Positions 25,729 through 35,184 are shown, counted from the first letter of the stretch. The stretch is 64,000 nt of DNA from CAVYTF01 sp963771435 (GCA_963771435.1 CAVYTF010000003.1:229275-293274); one strand, 5' to 3'. Translations and numbers: made by a program. Notes: a model not told the origin generated them from the letters alone.

Positions 25729-26118
25729 ATGTCTGAAAACAAAAAAGAATTTGGCGTGTGGATGGATAGCCACCACGCAACAGTAGTAGGGAGAAAAGAT
25801 GTAGATTCAGGAGAGTTTACGGTATTAAGCCATACAACAAACGATGATGCTGAAAAAAGCGCCAGCGAAAAAAGGGAACACAATGCAGAAAGAGGCTTGC
25901 TGCACAAGTTTTTTAAGGAAATAGCTGTGCATTTGCAGAATGCAACTGATGTGTATGTTACCGGCACCGGCATAGCGCAGGAGCAGTTCATCCACTACCT
26001 CGCCGAAACGCCGCAGTTTAAAAATGTAAACGCCAAGGCAGGTACAGCCAACAAAATGAGCGATGAAAACCTAATTGAGCACATTTCTGAAAAATTCAAC
26101 TCAGCCATACTCTTTTAA
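25729..26118 (+). CDS. Small cytosolic protein, eRF1/baeRF-like fold possible
   Basis: A 129-residue protein: KEFGVWMDSHHATVVGR begins with a hydrophobic strand and a D-S-H-H motif, and the middle and end (HLQNATDVYVTGTGIAQEQFIHYLAE and FKNVNAKAGTANKMSDENLIEHI) give a strand - GTG turn - helix pattern. This arrangement recalls the small Bacteroidota proteins related to bacterial eRF1-like (baeRF) domains, which follow the motif GVWID...A.I. The resemblance is from memory of the pattern and is not decisive. Catalytic function is unknown. A terminator follows at 26178-26220. Confidence 0.5.
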   Translation: MSENKKEFGVWMDSHHATVVGRKDVDSGEFTVLSHTTNDDAEKSASEKREHNAERGLLHKFFKEIAVHLQNATDVYVTGTGIAQEQFIHYLAETPQFKNVNAKAGTANKMSDENLIEHISEKFNSAILF

Positions 26119-26177
26119 AAACTTTGTTATACAGGCTTGCCTTACAAAACATTTATTTTACTGATCTACACCCTCTA

Positions 26178-26220
26178 GGCATTATGAATTGATACAACTT
26201 TCATAATGCCTTTTATTTTT
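26178..26220 (+). terminator. Rho-independent terminator after the gene at 25729
   Basis: Eleven-base stem GGCATTATGAA (26178-26188) / TTCATAATGCC (26200-26210) followed by TTTTATTTTT. It sits 60 bases beyond the upstream gene's stop. Confidence 0.85.
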
Positions 26221-26310
26221 CTTGTAGCGCCAACCATCAACCATACTAAAAAACAGGTTTTGTTTTTGCATCAACGCCCTTTGCTCTATAACCAACGCAT
26301 ACTACGCCTC

Positions 26311-27069
26311 TCATTTCACATCCAGATCCTTTATCTGTTTTTTATAGGCATTAGGCAGGAGGAGGCTTTTCAGGAACCAGTCCAGCCGCACCTTGCGCGC
26401 GCCCTTGTAGAAGAATATAATAACACTTAGCAAGGTTGGTTTTCCAAGCTTTAAAAAGCGGTTTACCTGCTTTGGGGCTACCAGCGCCTGTGCCTGCTTT
26501 AGCAAAAAATACCTCAGCATGCCTAACTGCCTTAGGTACTGCCGGTACAGGTCAGCCGTGTAATGGCTGTAGGCCATGTTGTCGTTAAGGTGCTGTTCGC
26601 GCATCAGCAGCCACGCGCTGTAATCTGCGGGCAAACCTTTTAGCTGCATCCGCGTGCCAACGCGTGAGAATACGGCAAACACTTCCTCCTTTTCCTCAAA
26701 CGTCAGCCGCCTTTCCAGCGCCTCAAAAGACCGTATGGAATAGTCTATCAGCATAAACAGCACGTCCCTGTAAGCCCAGTCAGGTATTTTAGCCGCGCGT
26801 TTTTCTTCTACCGCAGCATGGATCTGCGCCATTTTATCGATCACCTGGTGCGCCTTATCGCGCTCGGAGAAAACTATCATCCTTGCATAAGCAACAGTGG
26901 AGAACAACCTTCCCAGCGGGTCTGCAGGCAGCTTGCCGGTGAAATAAAGCCAGTCAACTGCCTTATTCAGTGCAAACTCAGCCGCCGCACCCGCAAAAAT
27001 GAACAGGATGGTATCCCCGCTTCCCCATATTTTGCACACTATGGACTGTTTATCTGCAAAAAATTCCAT
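26311..27069 (-). CDS. MpaB-like oxygenase (DUF2236 family)
   Basis: A 252-residue protein (start MEFFADKQ at 27069; a TTG start 6 bases upstream is also open). Residues 16-110 match the DUF2236/MpaB pattern: IWGSGDTILFIFAGAAAEFALNKAV, GRLFSTVAYARMIVFSERDKAHQVIDKMAQIH, and IPDWAYRDVLFMLIDYSIRSFE. Members bind a haem b and include oxygenases that cleave alkenes, such as latex clearing proteins and the fungal MpaB; the haem-ligand histidines cannot be placed securely here. Substrate unknown. It stands alone, in the opposite direction to its neighbours, and its promoter region contains one copy of the 30-bp TTTTTTGCA...TTAACTGCTGCC repeat. Confidence 0.75.
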   Translation of the reverse strand: MEFFADKQSIVCKIWGSGDTILFIFAGAAAEFALNKAVDWLYFTGKLPADPLGRLFSTVAYARMIVFSERDKAHQVIDKMAQIHAAVEEKRAAKIPDWAYRDVLFMLIDYSIRSFEALERRLTFEEKEEVFAVFSRVGTRMQLKGLPADYSAWLLMREQHLNDNMAYSHYTADLYRQYLRQLGMLRYFLLKQAQALVAPKQVNRFLKLGKPTLLSVIIFFYKGARKVRLDWFLKSLLLPNAYKKQIKDLDVK

Positions 27070-27210
27070 GCACAAACTAACGAAAAAAGAACGGTGTTTT
27101 GAAGGATAGAAATGGTAAGAAACTGCTATCTTTTTTGCATCAACGCCGTTAACTGCTGCCTTATGTGAAAACTATTTCAGCAAAAAAGTTTATTTTTGAG
27201 AAAATATGTT

Positions 27211-27435
27211 ATGGCTACTGCAACACGATATATAACGGATGAAAAAGGGCAAAAGACTTCTGTTATTGTGCCTGTAAAGGCTTGGGAAAAAATAAACAAT
27301 AATTATAGGTTGCTGCAAAACAAGGTAAAGGTTTTAACAGGCATCCAAAATGGCCTTAATGAAGTAAAAGAAGCAAAACAAACAGGGAAAAAACTGCAAA
27401 CTTTAAAAGAGTTTATTCGCGAAAGTAACAGTTAG
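27211..27435 (+). CDS. Putative RelB-type antitoxin of a RelE-like module
   Basis: A 74-residue basic protein: MATATRYITDEKGQKTSVIVPVKAWEKINNNYRLLQNKVKVL with a C-terminal segment of charged residues (EVKEAKQTGKKLQTLKEFIRESNS). The ATG at 27211 is used; the frame extends to a TTG at 27196. The arrangement (short protein that runs straight into a RelE-like frame, with the stop lying inside the first codons of the latter) is typical of antitoxin-toxin operons. Autoregulation by the antitoxin would be expected. The partner lacks a normal start codon (see next feature). Confidence 0.7.
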   Translation: MATATRYITDEKGQKTSVIVPVKAWEKINNNYRLLQNKVKVLTGIQNGLNEVKEAKQTGKKLQTLKEFIRESNS

Positions 27436-27784
27436 GCTTACAAAGAACTTTAAGGCAGAAGCAAAGCCTCTCTTAAAAAAATATCATTCCTTATCAAATG
27501 ACCTTTTAAAGTTCGAAAAAGAATTAAATCAAAATCCTCGGTCAGGTGTTTCTTTAGGGCATGATGCCTATAAAATAAGATTAAAAATAACCAGCAAAGG
27601 GAAAGGAAAGAGTGGTGGTGCGAGGGTAATTTCCTTAGTGGAAACAATATTGATAGGCATTGTTGAGGATGCGCCTAACGAAGAAATTACCGTAAACCTT
27701 ATCTCGATTTATGACAAAGCAAATGTTGACACCATCTCTGATAAAGAATTGAAAGAATTGATAAAAGCTTTCCGCGAAGAATAA
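27422..27784 (+). pseudogene. RelE/ParE-like toxin frame without a canonical start codon
   Basis: The frame from about 27407 to the TAA at 27782-27784 reads KVTVRLTKNFKAEAKPLLKK..., then NPRSGVSLGHDAYKIRLKI, KGKGKSGGARVISLVE, and SIYDKANVDTISDKELKELI, an ordinary RelE-type mRNA interferase. The conserved start of the family (M-K-V-x-V) would need a start codon at 27419-27421, but the sequence there is GCG (GCG AAA GTA ACA), and no ATG, GTG or TTG precedes it after the stop at 27404. It also overlaps the antitoxin's last codons by about 14 bases. Either it is silenced, or it relies on a rare start, frameshifting from the antitoxin frame, or a sequencing error. Confidence 0.65.
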
Positions 27785-27843
27785 CATCCTTGCCAATAAT
27801 TCTTCACTATCAATTAAACTGCTTTTGCAATCTTTATTTCCAT

Positions 27844-28620
27844 TCAAGGCGCATCTATATTCCCCTCCGCAGTTGTGGAGTAATTATCGTTGCCAAAGTT
27901 ACCGGTCAGTGTAAGGTTGCAGAAAGTAACCTGCAGCTTTCCGTTCACATGTGTTACATATACTGTTCCGGGCTGGGATTCAAAATAAATGTCCTCATAA
28001 TTACAGGCAATAAAAACAGTATAGGGATCATTTTCAGGGAAAGCAATGTCAGTGCTGATGGTATAGGCGCCATCTTCAGGTTCGGTATTGTTCCAGTATG
28101 ATTCAAAATAAACATCAAAAGTAGGATAGCCATAAGGCACAGATCCGCTCAGGTCCTTGCGGTTATAAACAGGATCTAGGCCAAAAGTGGTGGAACTGAA
28201 GCTGATATTAGGGATGGCAGAAAACGTTACCTCATTGGCAGCAGGGTTGCAGGGAGGCGTTACCGGAAGGTTAACAACTGAAATATAGACACTGTCATTA
28301 TCATCATTACAGTCGGGATAGCTTACGTCAAGATAATACCAACCCTCATCGCTCTTTGAACAGGGATAAATAAATATGGATTCTTCGTCTGAATTGAAAT
28401 TAGAAGTGCTGCCGCGCGTCCATGTAAATAAAGATATAGGCGGAATAAGGTTTACCCCAAGCGCAATAGTGTCGCCGACATAGTAACTGGCTTTAGCGCC
28501 CGTAATTCTCACCTCCTGTATCTTGTTGCAGTTATTTGCATCGGAACTTGATGATTTTTGACAACCAATACTGCAAACAATAATTATTGTTGCAGTTAAG
28601 AAAAGGGGATTCTTTCTCAT
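27844..28620 (-). CDS. Lipoprotein with Ig-like domain, unknown function
   Basis: A 258-residue lipoprotein: signal MRKNPLFLTATIIIVCSIGC with a lipobox cysteine (C20) followed by QKSSSSDANN. The next segment (VRITGAKASYYVGDTIALGVNLIPPISLFTWTRG...EGWYYLDVSYPDC) looks like an Ig-like/PKD-type beta domain. The C-terminal half (FDVYFESYWNNTEPEDGAYTISTDI and VYVTHVNGKLQVTFCNLTLTG) resembles a second beta domain. No enzyme motif is visible. Expected location is the outer membrane or periplasm. Start is supported by the signal peptide. Confidence 0.65.
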   Translation of the reverse strand: MRKNPLFLTATIIIVCSIGCQKSSSSDANNCNKIQEVRITGAKASYYVGDTIALGVNLIPPISLFTWTRGSTSNFNSDEESIFIYPCSKSDEGWYYLDVSYPDCNDDNDSVYISVVNLPVTPPCNPAANEVTFSAIPNISFSSTTFGLDPVYNRKDLSGSVPYGYPTFDVYFESYWNNTEPEDGAYTISTDIAFPENDPYTVFIACNYEDIYFESQPGTVYVTHVNGKLQVTFCNLTLTGNFGNDNYSTTAEGNIDAP

Positions 28621-28827
28621 TGTTCAGTTAGTTTTGGTTATTATAATAACGCAATATTAAAACTTTATTCTTTTTAATATATGTTTTTGGCCTTATTTAT
28701 TGTGTCTTTACACCAACGCCCTAAACCAAACAATCAACCAACCATACTTTGTGCACCAATGACGCCAACAAAAGAGGCAACCATTTCCCGGCATCCCTGC
28801 AAATGATATTTTTACTACTTTTATTCT

Positions 28828-29733
28828 ATGGAAACTAAACCGGAAATTGAAATATACCTAACAGACAGGCATTTTATATATTTTGATGATCTCTCAAGAG
28901 ATATTGTCCTGCAGGACCTATCCTTAACAGGGCCTGCTATAGCTATTGACCATGACCTGGAAATACTTGCAGAAAATGATTGGGCAATTCATATTGATAT
29001 GTGGTTTACAGATCCCGGGATAGCAAGAGTACTCACACGCACCTCTTTTAAGGCCACTTGTGATGGCTCGGATGTATGGAGCGATAACCTTACAGAAGTA
29101 TATTTAGCCAAGGCGCTTGAATTGACAAGGGATGCGTACAATGAACAATGTAAAATAGCAGGCATCCGATCCATACTGGAAGACAGTTTTTTCAGTTACG
29201 AATTGGTTGCTGACGTTTTGGAATTATTTAATAACTCTTTAGATCAAAGAGATTTATATTTTGGCGAAGATGAAGAGCTGTATGTATATAACCAGATAAG
29301 CTTTCCGCCAGGCCCTAATACCACTTTTGTAATGATAGGTACTTTTGCTATACTAGACCAGGTTCTTTTCACAAACAGTTCGTACCGGCGCACTGAAAAC
29401 CTTGCCGCAATAGAGAAGCTTGTACCGCTTCAAACCTATAATACTGTAAAACTCAAAGGGGTCAAATCGCAACATGGAGAAACCGTGATCTTAAACTTAA
29501 AGCAGTCCATCGCTTATATATTGCTTATCCAATTAGCCCTTTCATTACTTCTCACACAATACGACCGCTTAAAAGAAGGCCTTGAAAAAGCAGGTATGAA
29601 GGAAGCAATGGTAGATAAGTATATAACAAACAGCACAGCGTTTATGAATACCATCAGGAAAAGCTATACGGATAACGGTGTTATTATTACCAACTTTGAT
29701 AACCCCATTGACTGGTTAGAGATAATTCATTAA
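28828..29733 (+). CDS. Conserved hypothetical protein, 301 residues
   Basis: A soluble acidic protein without signal peptide. Residues 85-140 are helical and acidic (YLAKALELTRDAYNEQCKIAG, FFSYELVADVLELFNNSLDQRD) and the region 215-240 contains a hydrophobic stretch (IAYILLIQLALSLLLT) that could be a buried helix or a membrane segment. No family or catalytic motif is recognised. It stands alone between a lipoprotein gene and a palindrome-containing gap. Confidence 0.55.
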   Translation: METKPEIEIYLTDRHFIYFDDLSRDIVLQDLSLTGPAIAIDHDLEILAENDWAIHIDMWFTDPGIARVLTRTSFKATCDGSDVWSDNLTEVYLAKALELTRDAYNEQCKIAGIRSILEDSFFSYELVADVLELFNNSLDQRDLYFGEDEELYVYNQISFPPGPNTTFVMIGTFAILDQVLFTNSSYRRTENLAAIEKLVPLQTYNTVKLKGVKSQHGETVILNLKQSIAYILLIQLALSLLLTQYDRLKEGLEKAGMKEAMVDKYITNSTAFMNTIRKSYTDNGVIITNFDNPIDWLEIIH

Positions 29734-30028
29734 ATAAAGAAGATAAAAGATCTTGTGCCTTTTTTGCACCAATACCATTAACTGCTGCCTGCCTTTCTAC
29801 CTATTTCAACAAAAAAACATGTTTTTGAAAAGCTATTTCATACCTGCCACAACAATACATGAAGCGTACCTGCTTCTTCATTTCTGCAATATATGTTCAC
29901 TACTTGTTCACTCCATGTTCGCTTTAAAGGAGTGAACATATAGTGTCTTTGTATTACTCATGGATAGTACAAAATACGGTTCAGGTACGATTCAAATACG
30001 AATCATGTATTGCCCGTTCTAATATAAA
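29734..30028. repeat. Gap with inverted repeats
   Basis: No gene. It holds one copy of the 30-bp repeat TTTTTTGCACCAATACCATTAACTGCTGCC (about 29758-29787; related to 27131-27161), an inverted pair TGTTCACT / AGTGAACA (about 29892-29940), and a palindrome GATTCAAATACGAATC (about 29989-30004) of similar size to the ACCG...CGGT palindromes. Confidence 0.55.
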
Positions 30029-30932
30029 TTATGCCTTATTGGCGGCTTTCTCTATAGCCCGCATTTGCTCACTGGTTTGGCGGCTGCCGTCGTGGCTCCA
30101 GCCGGGAGGGCCGAAGATGTATTTTAGTTTTTGTTTAAAAGAGATATCGCGGCGGGAAATGTCCTTCGCCATTTGGTTCCATTCGTGGAAAACAATGGTT
30201 GCAGCGTTGGTTTTGTTAAGCGGTTTGGTCAGCCCATAGTTTATTTTCTGGTATTCCTGCTCGGGCAGTTCAGGTTGAAAAGTTCCGAATATTTTATCCC
30301 AAAATATCAAAAACATACCCATATTTTTATCTAAATATTTAGGGTTGCTTGCGTGGTGAACACGATGATGAGAGGGAGTAACCAGTATATACTCCAGCCA
30401 GCCCATCTTTTTAATAAACTCCGTATGCACAAAAATTCCCCATATCTGGGTACACGCATAGATAAATATAATGTCAATAGGGCGAAAACCTAACCATGCC
30501 AATGGTATAAAATAGATAAAACGGTACAGCGGTTGCAACACGGAGGAACGGAAACCGGTAGTAAAGTTTAGCTTTTCTGAGCTGTGATGTGTAACATGAA
30601 CCGCCCAGAAGAAACCGCACTTCATGATCAAAACGGTGCAGCCAGTAATACAAAAAGTCTTCAATAACCAGCAGCGCGGCCCAATACAAAACAGGCGAAT
30701 GCCAGTAATAAAAAGCATGTATAAAAAAGAAGTTCAGCACCACAAGGTAGCCAACCCTGCAGCCAAGGTCTATCACGGCATTTAACACCATCAGGTAAAC
30801 ATTGGTGGCAGTGTCTTTTACGGTATAAGACCTGCTTTGGTGTATATGCGTGAGCAGTATCTCGATGCCGATAATGATAAAATAAATTGGCGTAGATATC
30901 AATACCAGCCATTGTTCCCTTAGGGCATCCAT
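30029..30932 (-). pseudogene. Sterol desaturase / fatty acid hydroxylase family, frameshifted
   Basis: Two overlapping frames together form one integral-membrane di-iron enzyme of about 300 residues. The first (start 30932) has membrane helices and the first His motif (WLHRFDHEVRF); the second supplies HVTHHSSEKLN, SHHRVHHA and the C-terminal tail. All three histidine clusters of the family are present (HxxxH, HxxHH, HxxHH). The frame changes at about 30612-30616, where removing one T from GTTTC restores HEVRFFWAVHVTHH. Function would be hydroxylation or desaturation of a lipid or carotenoid. Because the motifs are otherwise intact, a single sequencing error is as likely as true loss. Confidence 0.8.
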
Positions 30933-31080
30933 TTACACGTTTTAAAGAAGCAAAATTAAAGCGAAGCATCCTAATAAAACGCGAAAGGCATAGTGGAAGC
31001 TTTGCGTTGGTTATCTACGGGCTGTGCATTACTGAAACCAAAGCCCCAATATCTTTTTAATTATATTGCGCGGCATTCAA

Positions 31081-31770
31081 ATGAAACAGCGATTCATAGT
31101 ACTTACTTGCCTTATTATTTTCCTCAGCAGTTGCTCTTTGTTCAGGCACGTTTCATCGCGGGATAATTCTAACTCCAGCCAAAGTTCTGTTTCTCATAAT
31201 AAAAAACACAATAAGCGGCCACCAAATAATATTTCTGGGGGATATTCCGGAACGGTGCCAAATTACAGTTCAGCACAAACGCCAAACCACAAAGTTTCTT
31301 ACACAAGGCCCTCCGTTTTATACAGCGACATGGATATTGAAACTGCCGATACCCTTCAGTTGAAATACACTATAGTGCTGGATGCTACTTTAGAACAGCT
31401 TATAAATGTGTCGTTATTATATAAAATAGATCATTGGTGGGCTACCCCGTACTGTTATGGGGGCAACACGGAAAGCTGCATTGATTGCTCAGCTTTTGCC
31501 CAAACAGTGATGCGGACCGTCTATGGCATTCATGTGCCACGCACGGCGCAGGAACAGTTTGACAACAGTAAGAAGGTTGATGCCGCACATCTCAGGGAGG
31601 GGGATCTTGTTTTTTTTAATACTGGGGGCAGGGAGGCATCGCATGTTGGCGTTTATTTGTTCAATAATAAGTTTGTACATGCTTCCACAAGCAGCGGCGT
31701 GACAGTGAGCGACCTGGGCGATGCTTACTGGCAGCAGCGGTTTATTGGCGCGGGAAGGTTTAACAGGTAG
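31081..31770 (+). CDS. NlpC/P60 (C40) cell-wall endopeptidase, lipoprotein
   Basis: A 229-residue protein (start MKQRFIVLTCLIIFLSSC; an upstream in-frame ATG adds five residues). The cysteine of LSSC is a lipobox (C18). After a serine- and asparagine-rich spacer, the C-terminal 130 residues form an NlpC/P60 domain: catalytic Cys in CIDCSAFAQ, His in ASHVGVY, and third residue His in FVHAS. It cleaves peptidoglycan stem peptides, probably gamma-D-Glu-mDap links. Location is the periplasmic side of a membrane. It is divergent from the sterol-desaturase gene and close to the start of the lyase pseudogene. Confidence 0.88.
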   Translation: MKQRFIVLTCLIIFLSSCSLFRHVSSRDNSNSSQSSVSHNKKHNKRPPNNISGGYSGTVPNYSSAQTPNHKVSYTRPSVLYSDMDIETADTLQLKYTIVLDATLEQLINVSLLYKIDHWWATPYCYGGNTESCIDCSAFAQTVMRTVYGIHVPRTAQEQFDNSKKVDAAHLREGDLVFFNTGGREASHVGVYLFNNKFVHASTSSGVTVSDLGDAYWQQRFIGAGRFNR

Positions 31771-31807
31771 AGGAAAAATTCATAGTTTTATAAAGTGCTT
31801 GCTATAT

Positions 31808-33300
31808 ATGAGTAAAGAAATTTTAGAGGTCGGGAGCCAATGGATGGGGTTTGAAGAGGTGAACCGGTCATCAGTGGCCGCTATCTCGATAGCTGCTGAA
31901 GCAGAAGAAAAGATAAGAAAATGCCGTAGCTATCTTGATGAAAAGCTGGCGCGTACAGATGAAGTGTTTTATGGTATCAACACCGGTTTTGGTTTTTTGC
32001 AGAATGTAAAAATTGATAAGGAGCAGATAGAGCAGTTGCAGTATAACCTGTTGCGATCGCACGCCTGCGGAATGGGGGAGGAGGTGCCTGCGGATAGTAA
32101 AGTTAATGCTGCTGCTGAAGATAAAGTCGTTGAGCTACGGCCACAGCGGCGTGCAGCTACAGACAGCCCAAAGGTTGACTGACATGTATAACAATGAAGT
32201 GTTGCCTGTTATTTATACACAAGGTTCGCTTGGTGCATCAGGCGATTTGGCACCCCTCAGCCACATGAGTTTACCGTTAATAGGGTTGGGCGAAGTGAAT
32301 TATAAAGGCGTTAAATATAAGTCGCAGGAAGTGCTGGATAAGCTTGGTTGGCAGCCCATTCATTTGCAAAGCAAGGAAGGTTTGGCACTCATAAACGGCA
32401 CACAGTTTATGAGCGCCTATGGCATGTATTGTTTGAAAAAGACGGCGCACCTGCTCAGGATGGCTGACCTTATTGCTGCCCTTTCTTTTGATGCTTTTGA
32501 TTGTGTGCACCGAACCTTTAAACGCCTGCATACATGAGATTCGTCCGCATAAAGGACAGGTAGCCACTGCTGCAACATTGAGAAGCCATTTGGAAGGCAG
32601 CGAGATAGCCCTGCATAAAAAATCTCAGGTGCAGGACCCTTATTCCTTCCGCTGCGTGCCACAGGTACATGGGGCTACAAAGGATGTGGTTGATGAGGTA
32701 TTAAATGTTTTTTTAACTGAAATAAACGCAGTAACCGACAACCCGAATATTTTTCCGGATGAGGACCTTATAGTTAGCGGAGGTAATTTTCACGGGCAGC
32801 CTTTGGCTTTGCGGCTCGATTTTTTAGCCATTGCCATGAGCGAAATTGCCAATATTTCCGAGCGCAGGACCTACCAGTTGATAAGCGGCCAAAGAGGGTT
32901 ACCGTTGTTCCTGGTAAAAGAGGCGGGTCTTAATTCGGGCTTTATGATACCGCAGTACACGGCAGCAGGCATTGTGAGCGAGAACAAACAGCTTTGCACA
33001 CCGGCAAGCGTTGATTCCATTTCCTCCAGCAATAACCAGGAAGACCATGTTAGCATGGGCGCCAATGCAGCCACAAAATGCCTGCGCGTAATAAACAACG
33101 TGGAAAAAGTGCTGGCCATAGAACTATTAACAGCCGCACAGGCATTGGATTTCAGGAAGCCGTTGAAGAGTTCGGCTATAATTGAAAACATGGTTAACAA
33201 GTTCAGGGATATGGTTTCTTTTAACCAAGCAGACAGGGTGTTGCATGATGATATGATAAAAGCGGTGGAGTTTATTGGGGCGTGGGGAGGGGAGAAATAG
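31808..33300 (+). pseudogene. HAL/PAL-family aromatic amino acid lyase, two frameshifts
   Basis: Three frames in a row add up to a lyase of nearly 500 residues. Frame one (start MSKEILEVGSQW) has YGINTGFGFLQN and NLLRSHACGMGEEV; frame two has the MIO motif GASGDLAPLSHM; frame three carries the C-terminal helices (NPNIFPDEDLIVSGGNFHGQPLAL, QLISGQRGLPLFL, SSNNQEDHVSMG). The breaks are at about 32093-32106 (two bases missing from ADIVKLMLLLK) and about 32503-32511 (one extra base before TEPLNACIHEIRPH). HAL-like enzymes remove ammonia from histidine, tyrosine or phenylalanine; the substrate cannot be told. Two separate breaks make true decay more likely than in the single-indel genes nearby. Its 3' end is duplicated at 34911-35174. 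Confidence 0.85.
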
Positions 33301-33611
33301 TTAGATGGTAGGGAAGGTTATCGTTATTAAAACCTGTTTTTATCTATGGTTGCAAAGGCAGAAGAAATAATAGGCCTTTTAGTTGCTTGTTCACTTAGCG
33401 GTTTTGAATTTTAAAAATGCTAATTATACTCATTTACATGCAGATTAAAATTCTCTTCGTTTAATTTTCATTCATTCTATTATGCATAAAAGCCCTGCAA
33501 TTGACCATGTTGAAGATCCTGATATTATTTTGCAGGCATAGGCTTACGTTTTTCCTGGATCAGCATCAGCGATAGTTTAAATATAAACTCCGCAAAACCG
33601 AATATACTTTC
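33301..33611. other. Gap between the lyase pseudogene and a methyltransferase
   Basis: Convergent 3' ends flank this 311-base AT-rich gap. Nothing is recognised apart from a short frame starting at 33481 (MHKSPAIDHVEDPDIILQA, 19 residues before a stop), which may be a fragment or chance. Confidence 0.35.
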
Positions 33612-34403
33612 TTAATCTTTGGTAAAATGGATTATTGGGTCGCGATGCACCGTTCCAACATCACTTTCAATAATGCGGTAGCCAATGTTTTCAAGCATAG
33701 CGCTGGTTCTTTCAACCCCTGCATGATACCATCTTCCCGGTGATATCTTATCACCTTCATTTTTATTAAAAATCCTTTTCTTTTTTCGTATCCGTATCAA
33801 TTTATATAAATAATAAAACGGCAAATAGTTTTTTTTCAACTTGAAAAGATGTTTAAATATATCAAGCTCCTCATCCCGCTGGCGTGAAGAATTTACTTTA
33901 TCATAATCTGCGATCATCCAAAAGCAATTGCAGCCGCTTTTTAGCTTTGGAAAAATATTTTTTGCATATTCTGTTATACCATCGAAAGAAATATGGCAGA
34001 GGCAACCGAATGAAAACATATAATTAAAAAAATTCTCAGGAAGCTGGCTGCATAGAAAGTCTGTTACCTGTATATATTCTACGTTCGGCTGCTTACCAAT
34101 AAAGTTCCAAAAATCATTGTGCTCGGCAGATAGTGCATCCATAACAACAATTTTCTTTGCTGGAAGCATGGTTTTTGTCCATGCACCTTTGCCGGGGCCA
34201 ATTTCCAAAACAACGGTATCATCTTTAATATACGGCTTAATGCATTTTAAATATGTTGCATATAATACGCTCATATAACCCGAAGTGCCATAAGTGGAAG
34301 GGCTTAATTCTGATTTAACAGAACCTTCAAAATACCCTCCGTTCCAGATCTGTTGAAAAGAATTCAGCTCCGAGTGCAGTCTTTTATTTAGCTTTTCATC
34401 CAT
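33612..34403 (-). CDS. Class I SAM-dependent methyltransferase
   Basis: A 263-residue protein with the SAM-binding motif VVLEIGPGKGAWTKTM (about residues 63-78), the acidic post-strand MDALSAEHND, and a later FNYMFSFGCLCHISFDGITEYA. These place it in the class I Rossmann methyltransferases. The extended C-terminal part with a basic patch (LIRIRKKKRIFNKNEGDKISPGRW) may help recognise a sugar or surface substrate, as in Bacteroidota proteins involved in polysaccharide decoration, but this is not certain. It forms the cargo of the first HAL-3'/hscA-5' interval. Confidence 0.8.
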   Translation of the reverse strand: MDEKLNKRLHSELNSFQQIWNGGYFEGSVKSELSPSTYGTSGYMSVLYATYLKCIKPYIKDDTVVLEIGPGKGAWTKTMLPAKKIVVMDALSAEHNDFWNFIGKQPNVEYIQVTDFLCSQLPENFFNYMFSFGCLCHISFDGITEYAKNIFPKLKSGCNCFWMIADYDKVNSSRQRDEELDIFKHLFKLKKNYLPFYYLYKLIRIRKKKRIFNKNEGDKISPGRWYHAGVERTSAMLENIGYRIIESDVGTVHRDPIIHFTKD

Positions 34404-34789
34404 AGTTTATTTAATAAAACATTTATGATACTTCTGAGTATGATATTTAAAAACATTATTGCAAAGAAAAGCTTTTAGCCCATTAGTGGGTTGGTTTGAA
34501 CTTTTATTCAAATTTTCATTTTCTTTATTCAAAATTTAACCCTTTATATGTATTGGTTTTTTAAAATCACTTTCCTGAAACGACTTTTTATAATGCTTCT
34601 TGATAAATTTTAAAAGCAGTTTATTTTTTTCAATCACCTAATTTAATAATATTTTCAATAGTTAGCTTTTTAGATGAATATGAAATTATAAAGAAGATCT
34701 GCTTAAAATTCAAACTGACCTACTAATAAAATATCAGACCTTTGCGATTCTTATTCACTTAGCACTTTAGGGGTTTTAAAATATAATGA
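34404..34789. other. Gap upstream of the first hscA fragment
   Basis: AT-rich, no gene seen. Close to the fragment start it contains TTAGCACTTTAGGGG, distantly like the TAGCACTTTCATGG segment 30 bases before the intact hscA at 40993, so it may include the old hscA leader. Confidence 0.4.
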
Positions 34790-34909
34790 ATGGCAAAAAT
34801 AAGTATCAATATAGCAACTGGGAGTTTGCAGCAAAACGACATAGTGGTTGGGATTGATTTGGGCACAACCAATAGTTTAGTAGCAGTTATTCATCCTGAT
34901 ACCAAACAT
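34790..34909 (+). pseudogene. Extra 5' end of hscA (copy 1)
   Basis: The first 120 bases of the hscA-like gene at 40993 recur here (start codon, then MAKISINIATGSLQQNDIVVGIDLGTTNSLVAVIHPDTKH) with scattered synonymous differences. After TACCAAACATT the sequence changes abruptly into the 3' end of the lyase gene. The fused frame cannot make a chaperone. Confidence 0.9.
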
Positions 34910-34910
34910 T

Positions 34911-35174
34911 CAGGAAGACCATGTGAGCATGGGCGCCAATGCCGCCACAAAATGCCTGCGGGTAATAAACAATGTGGAAAAAGTATTGGCGATAGAACTA
35001 TTAACAGCCGCACAGGCATTGCATTTCAGGAAGCCGTTGAAGAGTTCGGCCATAATTGAAGGCATGGTAGGCAAGTTCAGGAACACCGTTTCCTTTAACG
35101 AAGCAGACAGGGTATTGCATGATGATATGATGAAAGCGGTGGAGTTTGTTGGGGCGTGGGGTGGGGAGGGATAA
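34911..35174 (+). pseudogene. Extra 3' end of the HAL/PAL lyase
   Basis: From the AGGAAGACCATGT junction to a TAA at 35172-35174 the sequence repeats the last 260 bases of the lyase pseudogene (33037-33300), with about one base in ten different. Frame contents (HVSMGANAATKCLRVINNVEKVL through KAVEFVGAWGG) are in one uninterrupted frame. Its divergence shows it is not a recent tandem copy of the neighbour but probably came from a related strain or an older duplication. Confidence 0.9.
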
Positions 35175-35184
35175 TACAAATCGT

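Noticed and set aside
34790..35059. An open frame joining the hscA 5' fragment to out-of-frame lyase sequence
   Set aside because: The frame after the junction reads lyase DNA in the wrong frame, has no domain, and is best explained as a chimera of two gene fragments.
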